Counted from the first letter of the stretch, positions 27,046 through 39,294 are shown. The stretch: 64,000 nt of DNA from Chinchilla lanigera (GCF_000276665.1 NW_004955477.1:2930132-2994131); one strand, 5' to 3'. Notes: a model not told the origin generated them from the letters alone. A program made the numbers and translations.

Positions 27046-27091
27046 GCCAGTGTGCAGAGGTGTGGACACTGTCACTGGAGCAGCGTGCACC
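27046..27091. repeat. 46-bp exact direct repeat, copy 1
   Basis: A 46-bp block beginning gccagtgtgcagaggtg and ending agcgtgcacc. It recurs without any mismatch at 27932-27977, 886 bp away. The flanks differ on both sides and it is not a simple or known interspersed repeat. Confidence 0.95.
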
Positions 27092-27658
27092 AGGGATGCT
27101 ACTGTAGTTGGTGGGTTATGTACACTGTCTTCTGGCAGAGACAGGGCCAAAATGGGCCTATAAAAGACTTACTTCCTGTTTCAAATGTGCCCAGGTTGTA
27201 TTAATTTTTCGAATGTTTTTGTGAAGTGTTTTACAGTTTTCTTTTAAAAAGCTTTCCCATCTTCAAATACAGTGTTCTTTTCTTCCAGCCACTACCAAAG
27301 TAACTTGCTTCCTGACCTAACTCAAAGGCAGGCAGACCCCAAGGTGCACAGGTAAAATGAGCACTGACTAACAGGGTTTTAATGCAGCCAACATCGGATT
27401 TACACACGCACAGGGAAAATGATGTGAACTGTAGACATCAGGGAACCAACGGACATGGAGCAGCCGTGGCTGCATGGTAGTGCTAGCACACAGGCTCTGT
27501 GGCGTGAATGCCACTCTCTAAGGAGAATCAGAGTGACAGGAGCGTCAGCACCTACCAACCCTTTCAAGATCCACTATGCCCTCAACGGTTCCTAACCTCA
27601 GTAAATCAGTATTAGCCAGATTCAGTGAAAACCAAGACTGCATATTGCTTCACGCCCC

Positions 27659-27819
27659 ATTTATTTTTCTTTTTGTGCAGTACTGGAGATCAAGTCCCCC
27701 GCCCCCCCGCAACTCACTGAGACAGGGTCTTGCCCATGCTAGGCTCAAATTTGTGATTCTCCTGCGCTGACCTTCCAGAACTGCTAGGATTATAAGGCAT
27801 GAACCAGTACATTCAGCTC
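27659..27819 (-). mobile_element. Diverged ID/B1-type SINE
   Basis: The complement of an ID-like left part ('cagtactggagatcaag') runs into a B1-like 'gagacagggtcttg' and 'aactgctaggattataaggc' right part. It is an old chimeric SINE with a C-rich expansion at 27698-27708. Confidence 0.6.
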
Positions 27820-27931
27820 AGACTCCCATTTCTTGAATATACTATAAAACTTCTGAGAGCAATGTTATGAAAGTTGTTTGATTCCCACTCATGGAGGTAA
27901 AACGCCCACTTTCAAAGTCAGTCTTGAGTGG

Positions 27932-27977
27932 GCCAGTGTGCAGAGGTGTGGACACTGTCACTGGAGCAGCGTGCACC
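27932..27977. repeat. 46-bp exact direct repeat, copy 2
   Basis: Identical to 27046-27091. See the separate finding. Confidence 0.95.
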
Positions 27978-28414
27978 TGGAAAGGCTGCTCTCACTTTCT
28001 TGAGAGCACAGGTACAAGATGCTGCCCCAGTGCAGATGCCCAACAACCCTCGCCTTCTCACAGTTAACACCTGCAAAACGAACTCTCCTGGGAGTTCTCA
28101 CTGTCTCCGGTGCCTGACCACCTCCCATCATGCTGCCATGTCTCACCCCATCACACCCCGCTGTTTTACATCCTTGCTATGTACTGGGCTCAGAACATTC
28201 TAGAACTTCTCTCCTCCCTGGTTTGTGATGTTCCTATCATCCTCACAACCATGAGGATCCAGCTTAACCCTCCACCAATCTCTCCACATGAAAAACCAAA
28301 AGAAAACAAACAAAAAAAAACCAATCCAGGGTATGTAGCTGCAGAGACAGGCCGTAGTTTCCTCCCAGAGTCCTCCAGTGCAAGCCCTGTCCCTCCACAA
28401 CACACAGTTTCTGT

Positions 28415-28510
28415 ATCTCACATGCTTTGCTGAGCACGACACTGTTCTGGGTTCAGAGGACTCAGTGGTGGAAAGGACAGACAGTCCTTGCCCAAGAGGA
28501 AGTTGAATGA
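28415..28510 (+). mobile_element. LINE2/MIR-like relic
   Basis: 'gctgagcacgacactgttctggg', 'agacagtccttgccc' and the following 'aggaagttgaatgac' follow the order of the L2 3' end consensus. It is strongly diverged. Confidence 0.4.
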
Positions 28511-29734
28511 CAAAGACATGCATGCAGTTACCAGGAAGGCCCTACCCATGACGACTTAGCTGTCGGAGGCTACACCCAAGTGGAAGGCCAAGCAGCTCCA
28601 CTGCAGGGGCCTGGACCCAGTGTGCAAGTGAGACAACAGCAGCACATGACTGTACAGTCAGGACTGGTTGCAAAGACCTTCCTTAGGACGCAAAAGGTCA
28701 TATGTTCACCCCACTCATCAGTCTTGGAAGAACAAACTCCTCTGTTCCATGATGCCAATGGGAAAAGGACTCTCTTGGCACACACATTTCCTGGTGAGGA
28801 TGAGGAAATGAGACTGATGGATGCTCCAGCCCCTCAGATGAGTGAGGAACATGGGGAGAGGGACAACAAGTGTGGAAACTCACTGTACCATGTGTGCCAT
28901 CGGGATCCAGGATGCGGACCCTTCCTAACTACTTCATAACCCGGCTCAGGTGTGCTAAGCCACATTCTTGCTGGATGTAGAAAGAAAGCACAGATCTTGG
29001 AAAGGCATATGAGGCTCCTCTGTCGATAGAAACAGAGCGGGCATGCACATCGAGCATCTGAGTTTTATTAGCAATCCTCACTCAGAGCACTTATCAAGAT
29101 AATGGTCTGCAGAAGTTAGTAAAAGCCGATTGGCAAGATGTCTCACTGTACACCCTAACACTTCTAGGCTCTGAGAAAGGAAAGAGAGGCCAGAAAGCTG
29201 ACAGCTGTGTATATCCTGGGTTTCTGGTTCACCTCAAATACAGGTTAATTAGGGTGTGGAATATTCTCTGCATCTGTGTGAGGCACTGTCTGCCGGGCTG
29301 CGGCTGCCTCAGCCCTACGATAGCCAATGACACTTTCCCTGATGCTCTTTTCCTGCAGGACCCTGTGCTCAAAGTTGCTGAAAGCAAAAGGAAATATCCT
29401 AGGAGAGAATCAGGCAGGGAAGACAAGGCAGTGGCTTCAGGCCTGAGCACAGTGGTGGAAAGAAGGTACTGCTAACCAGTGGGGGACAGTGTGATTCACC
29501 ACCGTGGGGGATTAAGAGCCAAAAGCAGCCGCACCAAGAGCAAACCAGAAGAAAGTGATAAACTCCCAGTCTCAGCCTGACTCCAACTACACCGCACCTG
29601 ACTGAGCCCCATTGCAAAACCTAAGAAGCCCTAGCACCTGATAAGTGATTAAGTATAAAGAAACCACCCATGAAGAAACCAACAAGCGCAAAGAGAAGCT
29701 TCTGCTTGCATTTGATGTATGTTATGTTTATGTA

Positions 29735-29821
29735 TTTTTTTTTTTTTTGTGCTGGGAGTCAAACTCAGGACCTTGTGCTTGCCAGGCAGACACTTGTGCC
29801 ACTGAGCTATATCCCCAGCCC
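29735..29821 (-). mobile_element. ID SINE
   Basis: Poly-T then the complement of an ID body ('gtgccactgagctatatccc'). The flanks TTGATGTAT and TTGATGCAT look like a diverged TSD. Confidence 0.9.
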
Positions 29822-30017
29822 TTGATGCATGATTGACATCAGAGAATTAAACAAACACCAAACCTAGCACTCAGGTGCAGAAAGTAAGGGCCTGACTGGG
29901 CATAGACAATGCTATGAACCAAGTCCCTGGGTGACAGTGGGGTGACCCGCACTTGAGGGGAGGGTCATTGTTCCACATTCATCTGAAAACCACAACCAGA
30001 TAAGCCAAAATGTAAAT

Positions 30018-30151
30018 TTTTTTGGTCTTTTTGAGACAGGGTCTCGCTATGCAGTTCAGGCTGGTCTTGAGCTTACTTTGTAGCCGTGGCTAGTCTTGAA
30101 CTTCAGCAATCCTCCTGCCTCAGCCTCCCAAGTGTGTCACCACGCTTAGCC
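30018..30151 (-). mobile_element. B1-like SINE
   Basis: The complement of a B1 body with T-rich start, 'gagacagggtctcgctatgc' and 'cctcctgcctcagcctccc'. Flanking AAAATGTAAATTTT and AAAATGTGAAATTTT suggest its TSD. Confidence 0.88.
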
Positions 30152-30536
30152 TAAAATGTGAAATTTTTATCCATTGCAAATAATTGCATTTCTGTTTATC
30201 ATCATTTTCCTACCTTTACATCAGCAGAACATTGTTTAGTGTATTCATTTATATCATGGAGTTTTTAGGCATGTCTCGTTGACTACTGGATATTTACACA
30301 GCTAATGTAATTACAGCTAATCACTTCATTGCTGAAAGTGTGCATAATTGCCTGATCTCAACATATAATTAAAATGTATAGCAACATTATAAATCCTATT
30401 TTTTAAAATCAACTTTTTGGGGCTTTTAAAAGTTATTTATTAGAAATGATCCTGGTGTACCTATAGCTAGCAGGCTTCCACACTACTTCTCTACAAATTG
30501 CTCTATAAAACTAAACAAGTGGCAATTGTACAATGA

Positions 30537-30611
30537 GCAGGAGGAGGAGGAGGAAGAGGAAGGAGGAGGAGGGGGAAGGGGAAGAGGGGGAGGAGGGGGA
30601 GGGGGGAGAAA

Positions 30612-30685
<74 letters not shown>

Positions 30686-30750
30686 AAGAAAGAGAGAAAG
30701 AAATTAAGAAAGAAATTAAGAAAGAAAGAAAAGGAAGAAAGGAGGGAGGG
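30537..30750 (+). repeat. Homopurine tract (GGA)n-(GAAA)n-(GA)n
   Basis: About 210 bases are almost all purine: GAG and GGA triplets, then GAAA units, a pure GA run at about 30641-30680, and GAAA/GGAA again. Two short TT interruptions occur near 30703 and 30717. Such tracts can form triplex (H-DNA). The long Lys/Arg/Glu open frames across it are artefacts of composition. Confidence 0.95.
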
Positions 30751-30762
30751 ATTTCTGACCCA

Positions 30763-30889
30763 TAATAGTATCTCCTTACTCAGCTGTAAAGAAAGATAAA
30801 CTCGAGGCCTTTATATCTAAATGGTCACAACTAGAGACCATACTCATAAGTGAAATAAATCAAACATACATGTGCAAGCACCGCATTGT
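30763..30889 (+). mobile_element. L1 LINE 3'-end fragment, cut by gap
   Basis: It matches the same L1 segment as 1-248 at roughly 80-85% by eye ('ctcagctgtaaagaaagata', 'ataagtgaaataaa') and runs directly into the second gap. Confidence 0.75.
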
Positions 30890-30989
30890 NNNNNNNNNNN
30901 NNNNNNNNNNNNNNNNNNNNNNNNNNNNNNNNNNNNNNNNNNNNNNNNNNNNNNNNNNNNNNNNNNNNNNNNNNNNNNNNNNNNNNNNN
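30890..30989. other. Assembly gap (100 N)
   Basis: Exactly 100 N, the usual placeholder for a gap of unknown size. It follows a homopurine tract and an L1 fragment, both hard to assemble. Confidence 1.
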
Positions 30990-32747
30990 GCAGCGGCAGC
31001 AACCAGGTAAAATAAACAGCTAGCCAGAACAAAAATATCCAAATAAATAAACATAAAACGAACTGATTCTGGCTCAACTCTCCCACTGAGGGGGAAAAAA
31101 AAGAATTATCTTGCTCTGTGAGTTCTGATGGGCATGTGCCAGGCAAGAAGGAAAGACAAACTGGCCACATCCCAGCAGTAAGTGCTTGGCCAGACCTGCA
31201 CACCTCTGCCACTCCAGATCCCTTGGAGATTTGGAAGCTCGGCTCTGTCTTAGATTTGCTCCTACAGCCCATGCACACTCTTGGGGACCATCTTCATCTC
31301 ATGTGCTTCCACAGTGGCAAGCTCAGAGCAGAAGGGGACTTCCTATCAAAGAAAGTTTTCTTCTATCTCATCCCTGTAGCGTTTTCTCTGGGACTTCTCT
31401 TACCCTCCATGAAGACAAAGTGGACATAAGAATTACCCTTCTTCCCTCTTTTTACTCTGTGCTCATGAGGGCGGTCCAGAAGTAATGTTTACCATGACTA
31501 TTTAGGAATGAGTTACATGGTAAACTCACAGATCAGCTAGTATCATCCTCAGGACCATTTTTCCATATTTCTAAGACATTTCAACAAAATGAAATATCTG
31601 CTTTTCTTGAAATTGAATCTTCAACAGCTATAGAGAAGGATGGTGCTTAGTGACTGATACGACTATAACACACACTAAGATGATCTAATGAAAAGTCATC
31701 AGCAAAGCCACTGTGGTGAAGTACAGATCTACTACACCAGGGCTGCAGAAAATGCTTCTCTGAGTTATTTTGCAATGCTGAGTGGTGGCCAGCGCTGGTC
31801 ATGCAAATATTTGAGGCATACTAAACTAGCTTCAGCATGATGCAATAGGCATGAAAACTTTCTGCTGGTCTGATTCATAAATAATGTGACATAATGTGAC
31901 AATCATGTCACAGAGCTAAAAAGATAGGAAAGGTAGCACCTAAATTATACATCAAAAGGAGAAGACTGCAATCTGGTTCTGACCAGCCTATGTTATCAAA
32001 GGCTGTTCTATAATTACTCTTCCACAACAGCACACGACGGTTGTTTGATAGTAGGCATCAAGAAAAAGCAGAGAATGAATTAGGAGTACCAAAATAGGAA
32101 GGCTATTTCAAAAAAATTAAAATGTGGCTTTTAAGACAGCTTAAAAGATTATTCATTATTTCACCAGATGGATACAGTCTCAAAGACTTTGGCAGTGTTC
32201 TCATCTCAGAGCAGCGATGTACCCTCAGAGGACAGAGGACAGATTATGGGCTTGCAGAGCAACGATGCTCCATGCCATCCTTGTGTAGACTCTGAAGCTA
32301 CAGAGGGGAACAGGCAGGAGTTCCATGAAGAGACTGGGAATGGAACATTTCACTGATGAAGGGGCTGGAACAAGCCCTCAAAAGGCAAGAAAGGATTCTG
32401 GGAGTATATGTGCAGTAACGATGCTTAGATTTTTGTGAGACTAGCTCAGCTGGTAATGGGAGCAACGGATAGTGGGGGTGGTGGGAGAATGGGGTATGTG
32501 AGTGGTGATCAGAAGGAGTCAGCAAGTTCTTCTAAGCCCAGGATAAACAGAGTCACTACAAAGCAGAGTATCTTTGTGCTTTTAATCACTAAGAGACAAA
32601 ACCAAAACACCCCTGAGGAACACAGAGATATTCTTGGGGTGGGGTGCAAGCCATGAGGAAGGGCAGAATAGATGGACAAGATCTTTGGATCTACATATTA
32701 ACATTCTACAAATGGCTCAGTTGACAGAACAGAGATGTGAGAATTCA

Positions 32748-32750
<3 letters not shown>

Positions 32751-32791
<41 letters not shown>
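32751..32791. repeat. (TG)n microsatellite
   Basis: About 20 uninterrupted TG units ending in GCGC, an alternating purine-pyrimidine run that could adopt Z-DNA. Confidence 0.95.
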
Positions 32792-33077
32792 ACTGTAGGC
32801 ATGCAAAGTTTTCACAGAGCAAATAGCCAAATTCATGGAGCTGGTACAAGAAAAAGGCCAATCAGAGGATCAGCAGGCCTGGGTGCTAGGCACAAATTTG
32901 GTAGCCAATTCTAGCACCTGGGAAACAGTCATCACCTATGGGTCCAGAGGTAGAGAGGTACCACAAGGTACTTACTAGCTGATAAGCAGACGACCAAATT
33001 TATAGATTAAGAGCTATAACTAAATTACCCAACATAGGCTCATTGATGGTGATTATCAACCAATTTTAAAAATATGA

Positions 33078-33185
33078 GGGGGCTGGGGATTTAGCTCAGC
33101 GGCAAAGCACCTGCCTGGCAAGCACAAGGTCGTGAGTTCGGTTCCCGGTACTGGAGAAAAACCAAAAAAAAAAAAAAAAACCTCC
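33078..33185 (+). mobile_element. ID SINE with 12-bp TSD
   Basis: A full ID element with an 18-A tail, flanked by exact TTAAAAATATGA at 33066-33077 and 33186-33197. Confidence 0.95.
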
Positions 33186-33293
33186 TTAAAAATATGAATG
33201 CTACTGTTTGTTTTCTTTGAATGCTACGGTTTTTGAACAGTAGCACACATAGCAAAAGATGATGGCAAACCTTTGGCCATAAAAAATTGGCTG

Positions 33294-33394
33294 TAGGGCT
33301 GGGGATATAGCTCAGTGGCATAAGCGCTTGCCTGGCAAGTGCAAGGTTGTGAGTTCAATCCATGGTACTGGGAAAAAAAAAAAGAAAGAAAAAG
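33294..33394 (+). mobile_element. ID SINE with 13-bp TSD
   Basis: A full ID element with a tail of A and GAAA units, flanked by exact AAAAAATTGGCTG at 33281-33293 and 33395-33407. It lies only 96 bp from the previous ID element in the same orientation. Confidence 0.95.
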
Positions 33395-34321
33395 AAAAAA
33401 TTGGCTGCAAATCCCATGTCATAGACGCAAAACTACGGGGAAGGTCGGTGAACAATGTGTGAGACAGAAGATTGGAAAGCACTGTCAGCATCTTTGCCGA
33501 AGTCTGGTTTATCCAGCTGTGGCCGGAGGGAGGAAAGGCCATGGCTCTTCACCCCACCTCTCTCTCCAATGTGCTGTCTTGAGTGTATATTTGGGTGGAG
33601 GGTAGAATCTGTCCCATGCTTTCCTGATACTAACCTTGCAAAGCTGATCCACCACAGCATTTGGAAGATAGGAATCCCCTTGAACTGAAAAAGTCAATGT
33701 TAAACCCCTCTCCCCAATCAGGTGAACTCAGATTGTGGTTCAAATCTTCAATTATATATCAATGCTTTGGGAAACCTAAAAGGCCAGGGGATTCATTTAC
33801 ACAAGACATAATAACCAAACCAAACATGTGACCCTTAAGTGTTTCTTACATAAGCAAATGGATGTTAAAAAAAATGGCTAAAAACAGACAGGAAATGTGA
33901 ACATACTGTTTATCAGACAGTACTACAATGAGGTTAGGTTCCTAACAACAGTTATGCTATGATGGTTATGTAAAAAAAAGGTCCTAAAAGGAGACATATG
34001 CCAAAGATACTGAGTAAACCACTCTAGCTACGAAATTTATCAGATGTCTCTGGCAAAAGAAAAAAAAAAAAAAAAAAAAACAAACAACCATCCATTCATA
34101 TCCTGTGCTCACACAAATACATATGCATTTTCTGTACCCTGATATAAAGAAAGCAAATGTTATCCACTGCAAAATACAGCTATAGGAAATACTGGTACTC
34201 ACTGTATTAGTCTGTCAACTTTTTCCAGGTTTTTAATATTTTTGAAAAGTCTGAATGTTTATGGTTTAAAAAAAACACCTTTAAATGCCAAGTTCTTTAC
34301 AATCCAGTAGAATCCCACGGA

Positions 34322-34355
34322 TGTGTGTGTGTGTGTGTGTGTGTGGGGGGGGGGG
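34322..34355. repeat. (TG)n(G)n repeat
   Basis: A TG run of about 12 units passing into a run of ten or more G. Confidence 0.95.
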
Positions 34356-35342
34356 TCCCCTTTATTCCTCGTACCCCACTCAAGGAGTATGGAGTCACAC
34401 AGCAGAATGTCTTCAATGCCCCCATCTCATGTGGCTTGAGCCACATCTATTTAAAGGACAAACAATTCCATATGGGTGGTTGCAGGGAAAGACTCTGGGG
34501 TGAATATTCCTGGCACGAGCGGGAGGCCAGCTACGGTGAGTGTATGAAGGGGGATGGGGGCAGCTGAGCCTGCTTTAGTCCGCTCTGCTACTCGGCCTGC
34601 AGGAAAGGCACTGGTAACCACCCCAAGTCAGGGCCTGTCCTGGAGTTACTGATGCTCCCTGAGCTGAGGCGAACTCCGGTGCCACTGATGTGGGGCTGGA
34701 AGGCCGCTCAGCACCTAGCCACAGGCTCCGGTTTCTTGCCATCACTAATTAGGAGAGGATGGTGCTTAATCAACATTTCAGAGTTTTGTCCCCAGGTTTC
34801 CATTAGATTGTAATTATGTTTATTTTTCCTTTCATGAATAAAATACTTCCAGACATTTTCAAAGATATTAGGGACTTGAACACATCATAAGGGGCAATGC
34901 TGGACTCTTCAGGCATATCTTGGAATTCATTGTTCTAAGTATCTTAATTTAAAACAGATAAGGTCCACAAACTTCAGGAAGTAACAAAGCTGGTCCTAAT
35001 ACACAGCACCTTTCATATGCAAAGTAATCTTAGGTGTATGGAAGAAACGGACAAGTTACAAACCTCCCCGCTTTTCCTACTGGCCCGGCCCCCACCCCCA
35101 CTCCCACCTGAAAAAGCAGGCCTGTCCTCTGTGAAGGCCAGACCCACTGCCTGCACAGCCAAGCACAAGGTGCAGAAGGTGCCTGACAGTGGGGAAAGGA
35201 GCTAGGAGCAGAAGGAGGGGGCTCAGGTTTGGAGGTGCTGGGGCCCTGGCAATGGGCTCTGGCACACTGAGCAGACCTTTGAGGATTTGAGCAAGGGGCT
35301 ACACATCCTTTGTTAAAAACCGCCAACCACGCTGGCTCTTAC

Positions 35343-35400
35343 CTTCACAAATTCTGTCCAATCGCTGTCGCTTGACTTTGTGCTTATCCACAAGGGCCAT
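35343..35400 (-). CDS. CTBP2: CtBP2 N-terminal coding exon
   Basis: The exon codes for 19 residues, MALVDKHKVKRQRLDRICE, plus one base of Gly20, and ends at the strong donor GAAG|GTAAGA. This is the unique start of the ubiquitous CtBP2 corepressor. The Lys/Arg-rich part drives nuclear localisation, and Lys6, Lys8 and Lys10 are known p300 acetylation sites, all present here. The ATG at 35400 has a good context (A at -3, G at +4). Phase 1 matches the acceptor at 6224, giving ...[11 protein letters not shown] across a 29-kb intron. The nearby RIBEYE exon is skipped in this message. Confidence 0.97.
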
Positions 35401-35502
35401 TCTTTATCGAACTTTGCAACTCTCTGATTCAAAAGGCAAAGCAGTCCTCTAAGAACTTAGGGGAACTCGCAGGAGTCTGCGTGCATTACGCCACTATGAA
35501 CC
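35401..35502 (-). other. CTBP2: CtBP2 5' UTR part of the start exon
   Basis: The acceptor TCCTTGTTTCAG ends at 35503 on the minus strand, preceded by a pyrimidine-rich tract, so this exon is internal and at least one non-coding exon must lie further upstream. The UTR carries a short upstream ORF (separate entry). Confidence 0.8.
35457..35486 (-). CDS. Nine-codon upstream ORF in CtBP2 5' UTR
   Basis: ATG at 35486 encodes MHADSCEFP and stops with TAA at 35457-35459, 56 bases before the main ATG. If the exon boundary is right, it would be scanned before the CtBP2 start. Its context (preceding base A, C at +4) is intermediate. Confidence 0.5.
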   Translation of the reverse strand: MHADSCEFP

Positions 35503-36974
35503 CTGAAACAAGGAGAAAAGAATCCTTACTCTCTGGAGACCTTCAGGACACAGACAGGCCGGCAGGCCACTCAGGACTCGACTGCCACTTTCTACAAGGG
35601 ACCTGTCATCTGGCCATGTGGCGCCTGCTCTCTTTCATAAAGAGGTTTCTCCCAGTCCACTGAAGCAACCTCCTGCTTCCTGTCTTATAGCAGCAAGCAA
35701 GCAAGGACACAACACATTTAGCACTTATTTCTGGAGGCAGCGAACCGAAGTACATGGATCGTTTGCTTTAAACTTCACGCCAATTACTGACCAATCTCAA
35801 TTGTAATGCTTTGTATTCCAAGGCCAGAGACCAAGCCACAGCTAACCGGACCTGCCCCTTACTTCTGTGACCTGCAGAAGTGTTGCATGACAGTGGTGAG
35901 GGAAGGTGGGTACAGCGGTGCTGATGCATGAACATTTCTGGAACACTGGGAACAGGTCCCAGACACAACTGTACCGAGATGCAGACACCCACTGTGGCTA
36001 TGTGATGCCTTCTACCAGGTAGCTCACAAAACTGCCTCCAGGAGTGCCGACGGGGGTCAAAAAGCAAAGCTCAGCGCAACACAAGCCCATTATCCCAAGG
36101 CATGAAAATGGGGATGAAGACAAAGTCTGCCTATGCTGCCCCCCTTAACCTTCCTCTGTTCCCCTTAAATCTTGCAAATGGCCCTCGGAGGGGCAGTGTC
36201 CCAGTCCCACGAGCCCTGGCATTCGGGCCCCAGCTTTGAGGAGTGGCCAACAAGCCTGTCCAGGACCCCACTGATGTTTCTTGAGAAGGGGTGCCCATCT
36301 GCACTGTGGGACTCTCACAAGGGGACGCCCAGTGTGGCCTGAGGAGTGAGGATCTGCGGCTCAGCCTATTTTTACCAGGGGTCAGGGCCAAGGGATGCAG
36401 GAGAGTCTGATCCACACTTGTCCTTCAATGTACTCCTGAGGCCCCAGATCAGGAACCAGCACCCGATGTCCTAGCGTTATTCAGGTTTCATTACCAGTTG
36501 CCTTGTGAAGAAGCCCAAACCAAGGCCTACACAATGTTTGGGGAGCCATTCTCTGGTGTCCTGCATTTTATTTCAAAAAATACAATCAAACCATTCTTAC
36601 TCAGAGACCAACCATAAAACCCACAAAAAACTTGTCCTTAGGTATCAGGAGACAAAAGTGAGGCTCAAGGGTTAAAAATGGGGATTCTCATGTATGGTTA
36701 TCAATTATGCAAACTGCTATGAGTTACTTCATCAAGGGTCAGACTCCACGTCTGGCTACTAAAAGGTAGGCGAGTTCCTGGTAGTTAATGGCTAATTTCC
36801 CAGCAATGAGGCTGGAAAAGCATCCTGAAGATTTATGGCAATAATAATGTGATTTTCAAAAAAAAGGGCTAGGAAAAAAAAGCACAATTTCCAACTACAT
36901 TAATAATTAATGTCAACACCCAAGGGATACCAAACTCTTTCCAATACTAGGAAGTTCCCTAAAACCTGGAATAA

Positions 36975-37142
36975 AACCAGGCATGGAGCTCATTCCTGTA
37001 ATCCCTGCACTTTCAGAGGCTGAGGCAGGCAGATAGAAAATTTGAGCTCATCCTGGTAACTCAACAAGACCCTGTCTCAAAAACGGGTTGGAGATATAAG
37101 TCTACTAGTACAAGGCCCTGTTGTTCAAGCTCCAGAACTGAA
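36975..37142 (+). mobile_element. B1-ID dimeric SINE, diverged
   Basis: A B1 unit ('ccaggcatggagctcattcc' to 'gaccctgtctcaaaa') runs into an ID-like unit ('gggttggagatataagtc' to 'caagctccagaac'). Confidence 0.75.
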
Positions 37143-39294
37143 AACCCTGGAAAGAACAGATCAGAGACAAGACGAGGGTTGTCCTAAATTGACTGGGGTG
37201 ATCACATGGGCACATCTGTAGAGCTCTGGTTGCTGGGTGCTCTGGAAAAGACAACCTTGCAAGAGGAATCCTAACTCCAGCAAACCAGAGATGAGATGCA
37301 GGGGGCAAGACCTGTGGATGCAAGCTGTGTACCCACAGGAACACACAGGCCACCGGGGAGTTCAGGCCTTCTGCCACGTTCTTCTGCTCAGGATGGAGTG
37401 CTGATGTTCAAATCACAGTCAAGCCCCTCATCAACTAAGGTATGAAAACAGAACTCTACATTAGCTGCCTCATCCACAGGGAGAGAGAATTAATTAGTTA
37501 ATATTTGTGAAGTACTGTGGAGATGAAAAATGGCAGCATTAGGATCTGAGGCAAGATGAGTTGCACACCCTCCTCCCCTACCCCCAGTGAGGTATAATCA
37601 TTCTTTTTGCTTTCCTTTGAATTTTAATTTGTATAATTAGATGGCTTCCTGAAAAATTGATAAGCAGAATCTTGATCATACAATCAAAGGCAAGATCAGC
37701 CATCAGCTTACACAAATGTCTGTGTTCTACTATTTTAAAAAGGAAGTGGCTGATTCCCATGTCTGGCTTTTCTGGTGCACTATTGTGTGGAGCCCTCTTT
37801 GCCCCTAGCTGAGGCCATCCATGAGGCCATCTACCAATCCTATGGCTCAGGCCCAGCCATGCTGCCGGTGAATGTGGATTGCAGGTCCACCAGTTGCTAG
37901 GTCTGGCCCAGACTTTATGGCAGTGGCAGATTCCATTTCCTTCTGCCTGTTATTTCTTGTGGAGGAGAAAAAGGGCATGAAATGTGACATTTTCCTCCTA
38001 TGTGCTCCTAAGGAGCAGGCAATTTGTGAGGACTTAATTAACACAGCCATCTTTCCAATGGAAAGGCAATGGCAGGCCCTCCTTAGACAAGAGCTGTGCA
38101 CTGCAGGGCCTGGCTAGTGTCTCCACTGATAAAGCCAGCACCTCGCTTGACACACTGGCTTTGGGCTCTTTTACATTCCTGGACTCTTATGTTTGTTTGA
38201 TGTGAAAACCACCTGTGACCTTATATTTTAAGCTAGTCTCCACTAATAAATCATGATCATTTAGCTACAGAATTTGTCATCATCTTTTGATAGCTTCTAC
38301 TCAAAACGTTTAACAAAGATGAAGGTGGAGAAGGAAGAAAAGGAGGGATCTGATCCATTGGCCCCTGCGTGCTGAACTTATATTTAAAAGCAGTGGAGTT
38401 GTAAGTTGGGATGGGGCTCTAGAACCTATGTGCAGAGTAACCTCGGATCATGTATCCTGAAGACTTGTAGAGCAGGGACAGTGTTAATTGTGTGCTAGAG
38501 TGCTTACAAGGACAGATAAAATATGTGTGGAGATGTGATAGGAAGCAGCAGGCCTATGAAACTGCTCCTCCCTTTTCTGTGCTCAGCCTGGACACCTCGT
38601 TTTGTACAATAGTTCCAGCGGTTGACCTCTGGCTGAGGCTGGGAAAAAAGCTCAGTAAAGTTCAAGGTCAAGAAGAGAGTTGGGTCTTTCCATGAGGAAG
38701 AAAGGCGGATAAAGCCAAACCTCACAAGAAGAAACACCTCTGTCTCCTCAAACAGAGACACAGGAAATCTCTGGCCAAACCCCAACCAAAGATCAGGAAG
38801 GCGCCCCTGAAATTGTATTCTCTTAAAGAAGTGTTATGACCTAAGTGTTTGGGGCTAAGAAATTCAACTAATGCTAGTTTTCCTATCTCTGAGGTGTCAG
38901 GAGCGTTCCATAGTTTCATTAACCTGTGGTCAACTAGGGCATGCAAATATTAAACAAAAACCCTATAAATAAACTATTCATAAATTTAAAATTTCACACT
39001 GTTCTGAGGAGCATGGTAAAATTCAGTATTTTCCTGCACTGTCTCCAACAGGATGCAATTTATCCCTTTGTTCAGTGTGTCCACATTGTATATGCTACCC
39101 ACCCATTAGTCATTTCAGAGCTAGGTGTCTTGGTTATCAGATCAATTCTTATGGCACTTCAACACATGTGGAGAAGTAACCCTATTTTAGTTAATAGCCC
39201 CAAACTGCAAAAATAGTAATAACTATCAATTTGTGCCAAAGAAAAGCTATAAAGTACTTCTTGGGAGTGAAAAGTTGAAACTTTTATCAGATGC

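Larger units (their letters stand above)
23291..35342 (-). other. CTBP2: CTBP2 intron between CtBP2 start exon and RIBEYE exon
   Basis: This is the intron following the donor G|GTAAGAGC at 35342. It carries the SINEs, microsatellites, homopurine tract and gap listed separately. 31440-32740 is mostly unique AT-rich sequence with an octamer at 31801-31808. 34600-34900 is AT-rich with a CTAATTAG palindrome at 34745-34752, which might be a conserved element. No coding exon is recognised. Confidence 0.8.

Noticed and set aside
30526..30799. Lys/Glu/Arg-rich open frames
   Set aside because: Translation of the homopurine tract; all three plus frames give similar low-complexity peptides.
37847..38117. 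Overlapping 81- to 84-codon frames on both strands
   Set aside because: No matching protein family and no splice or promoter support.
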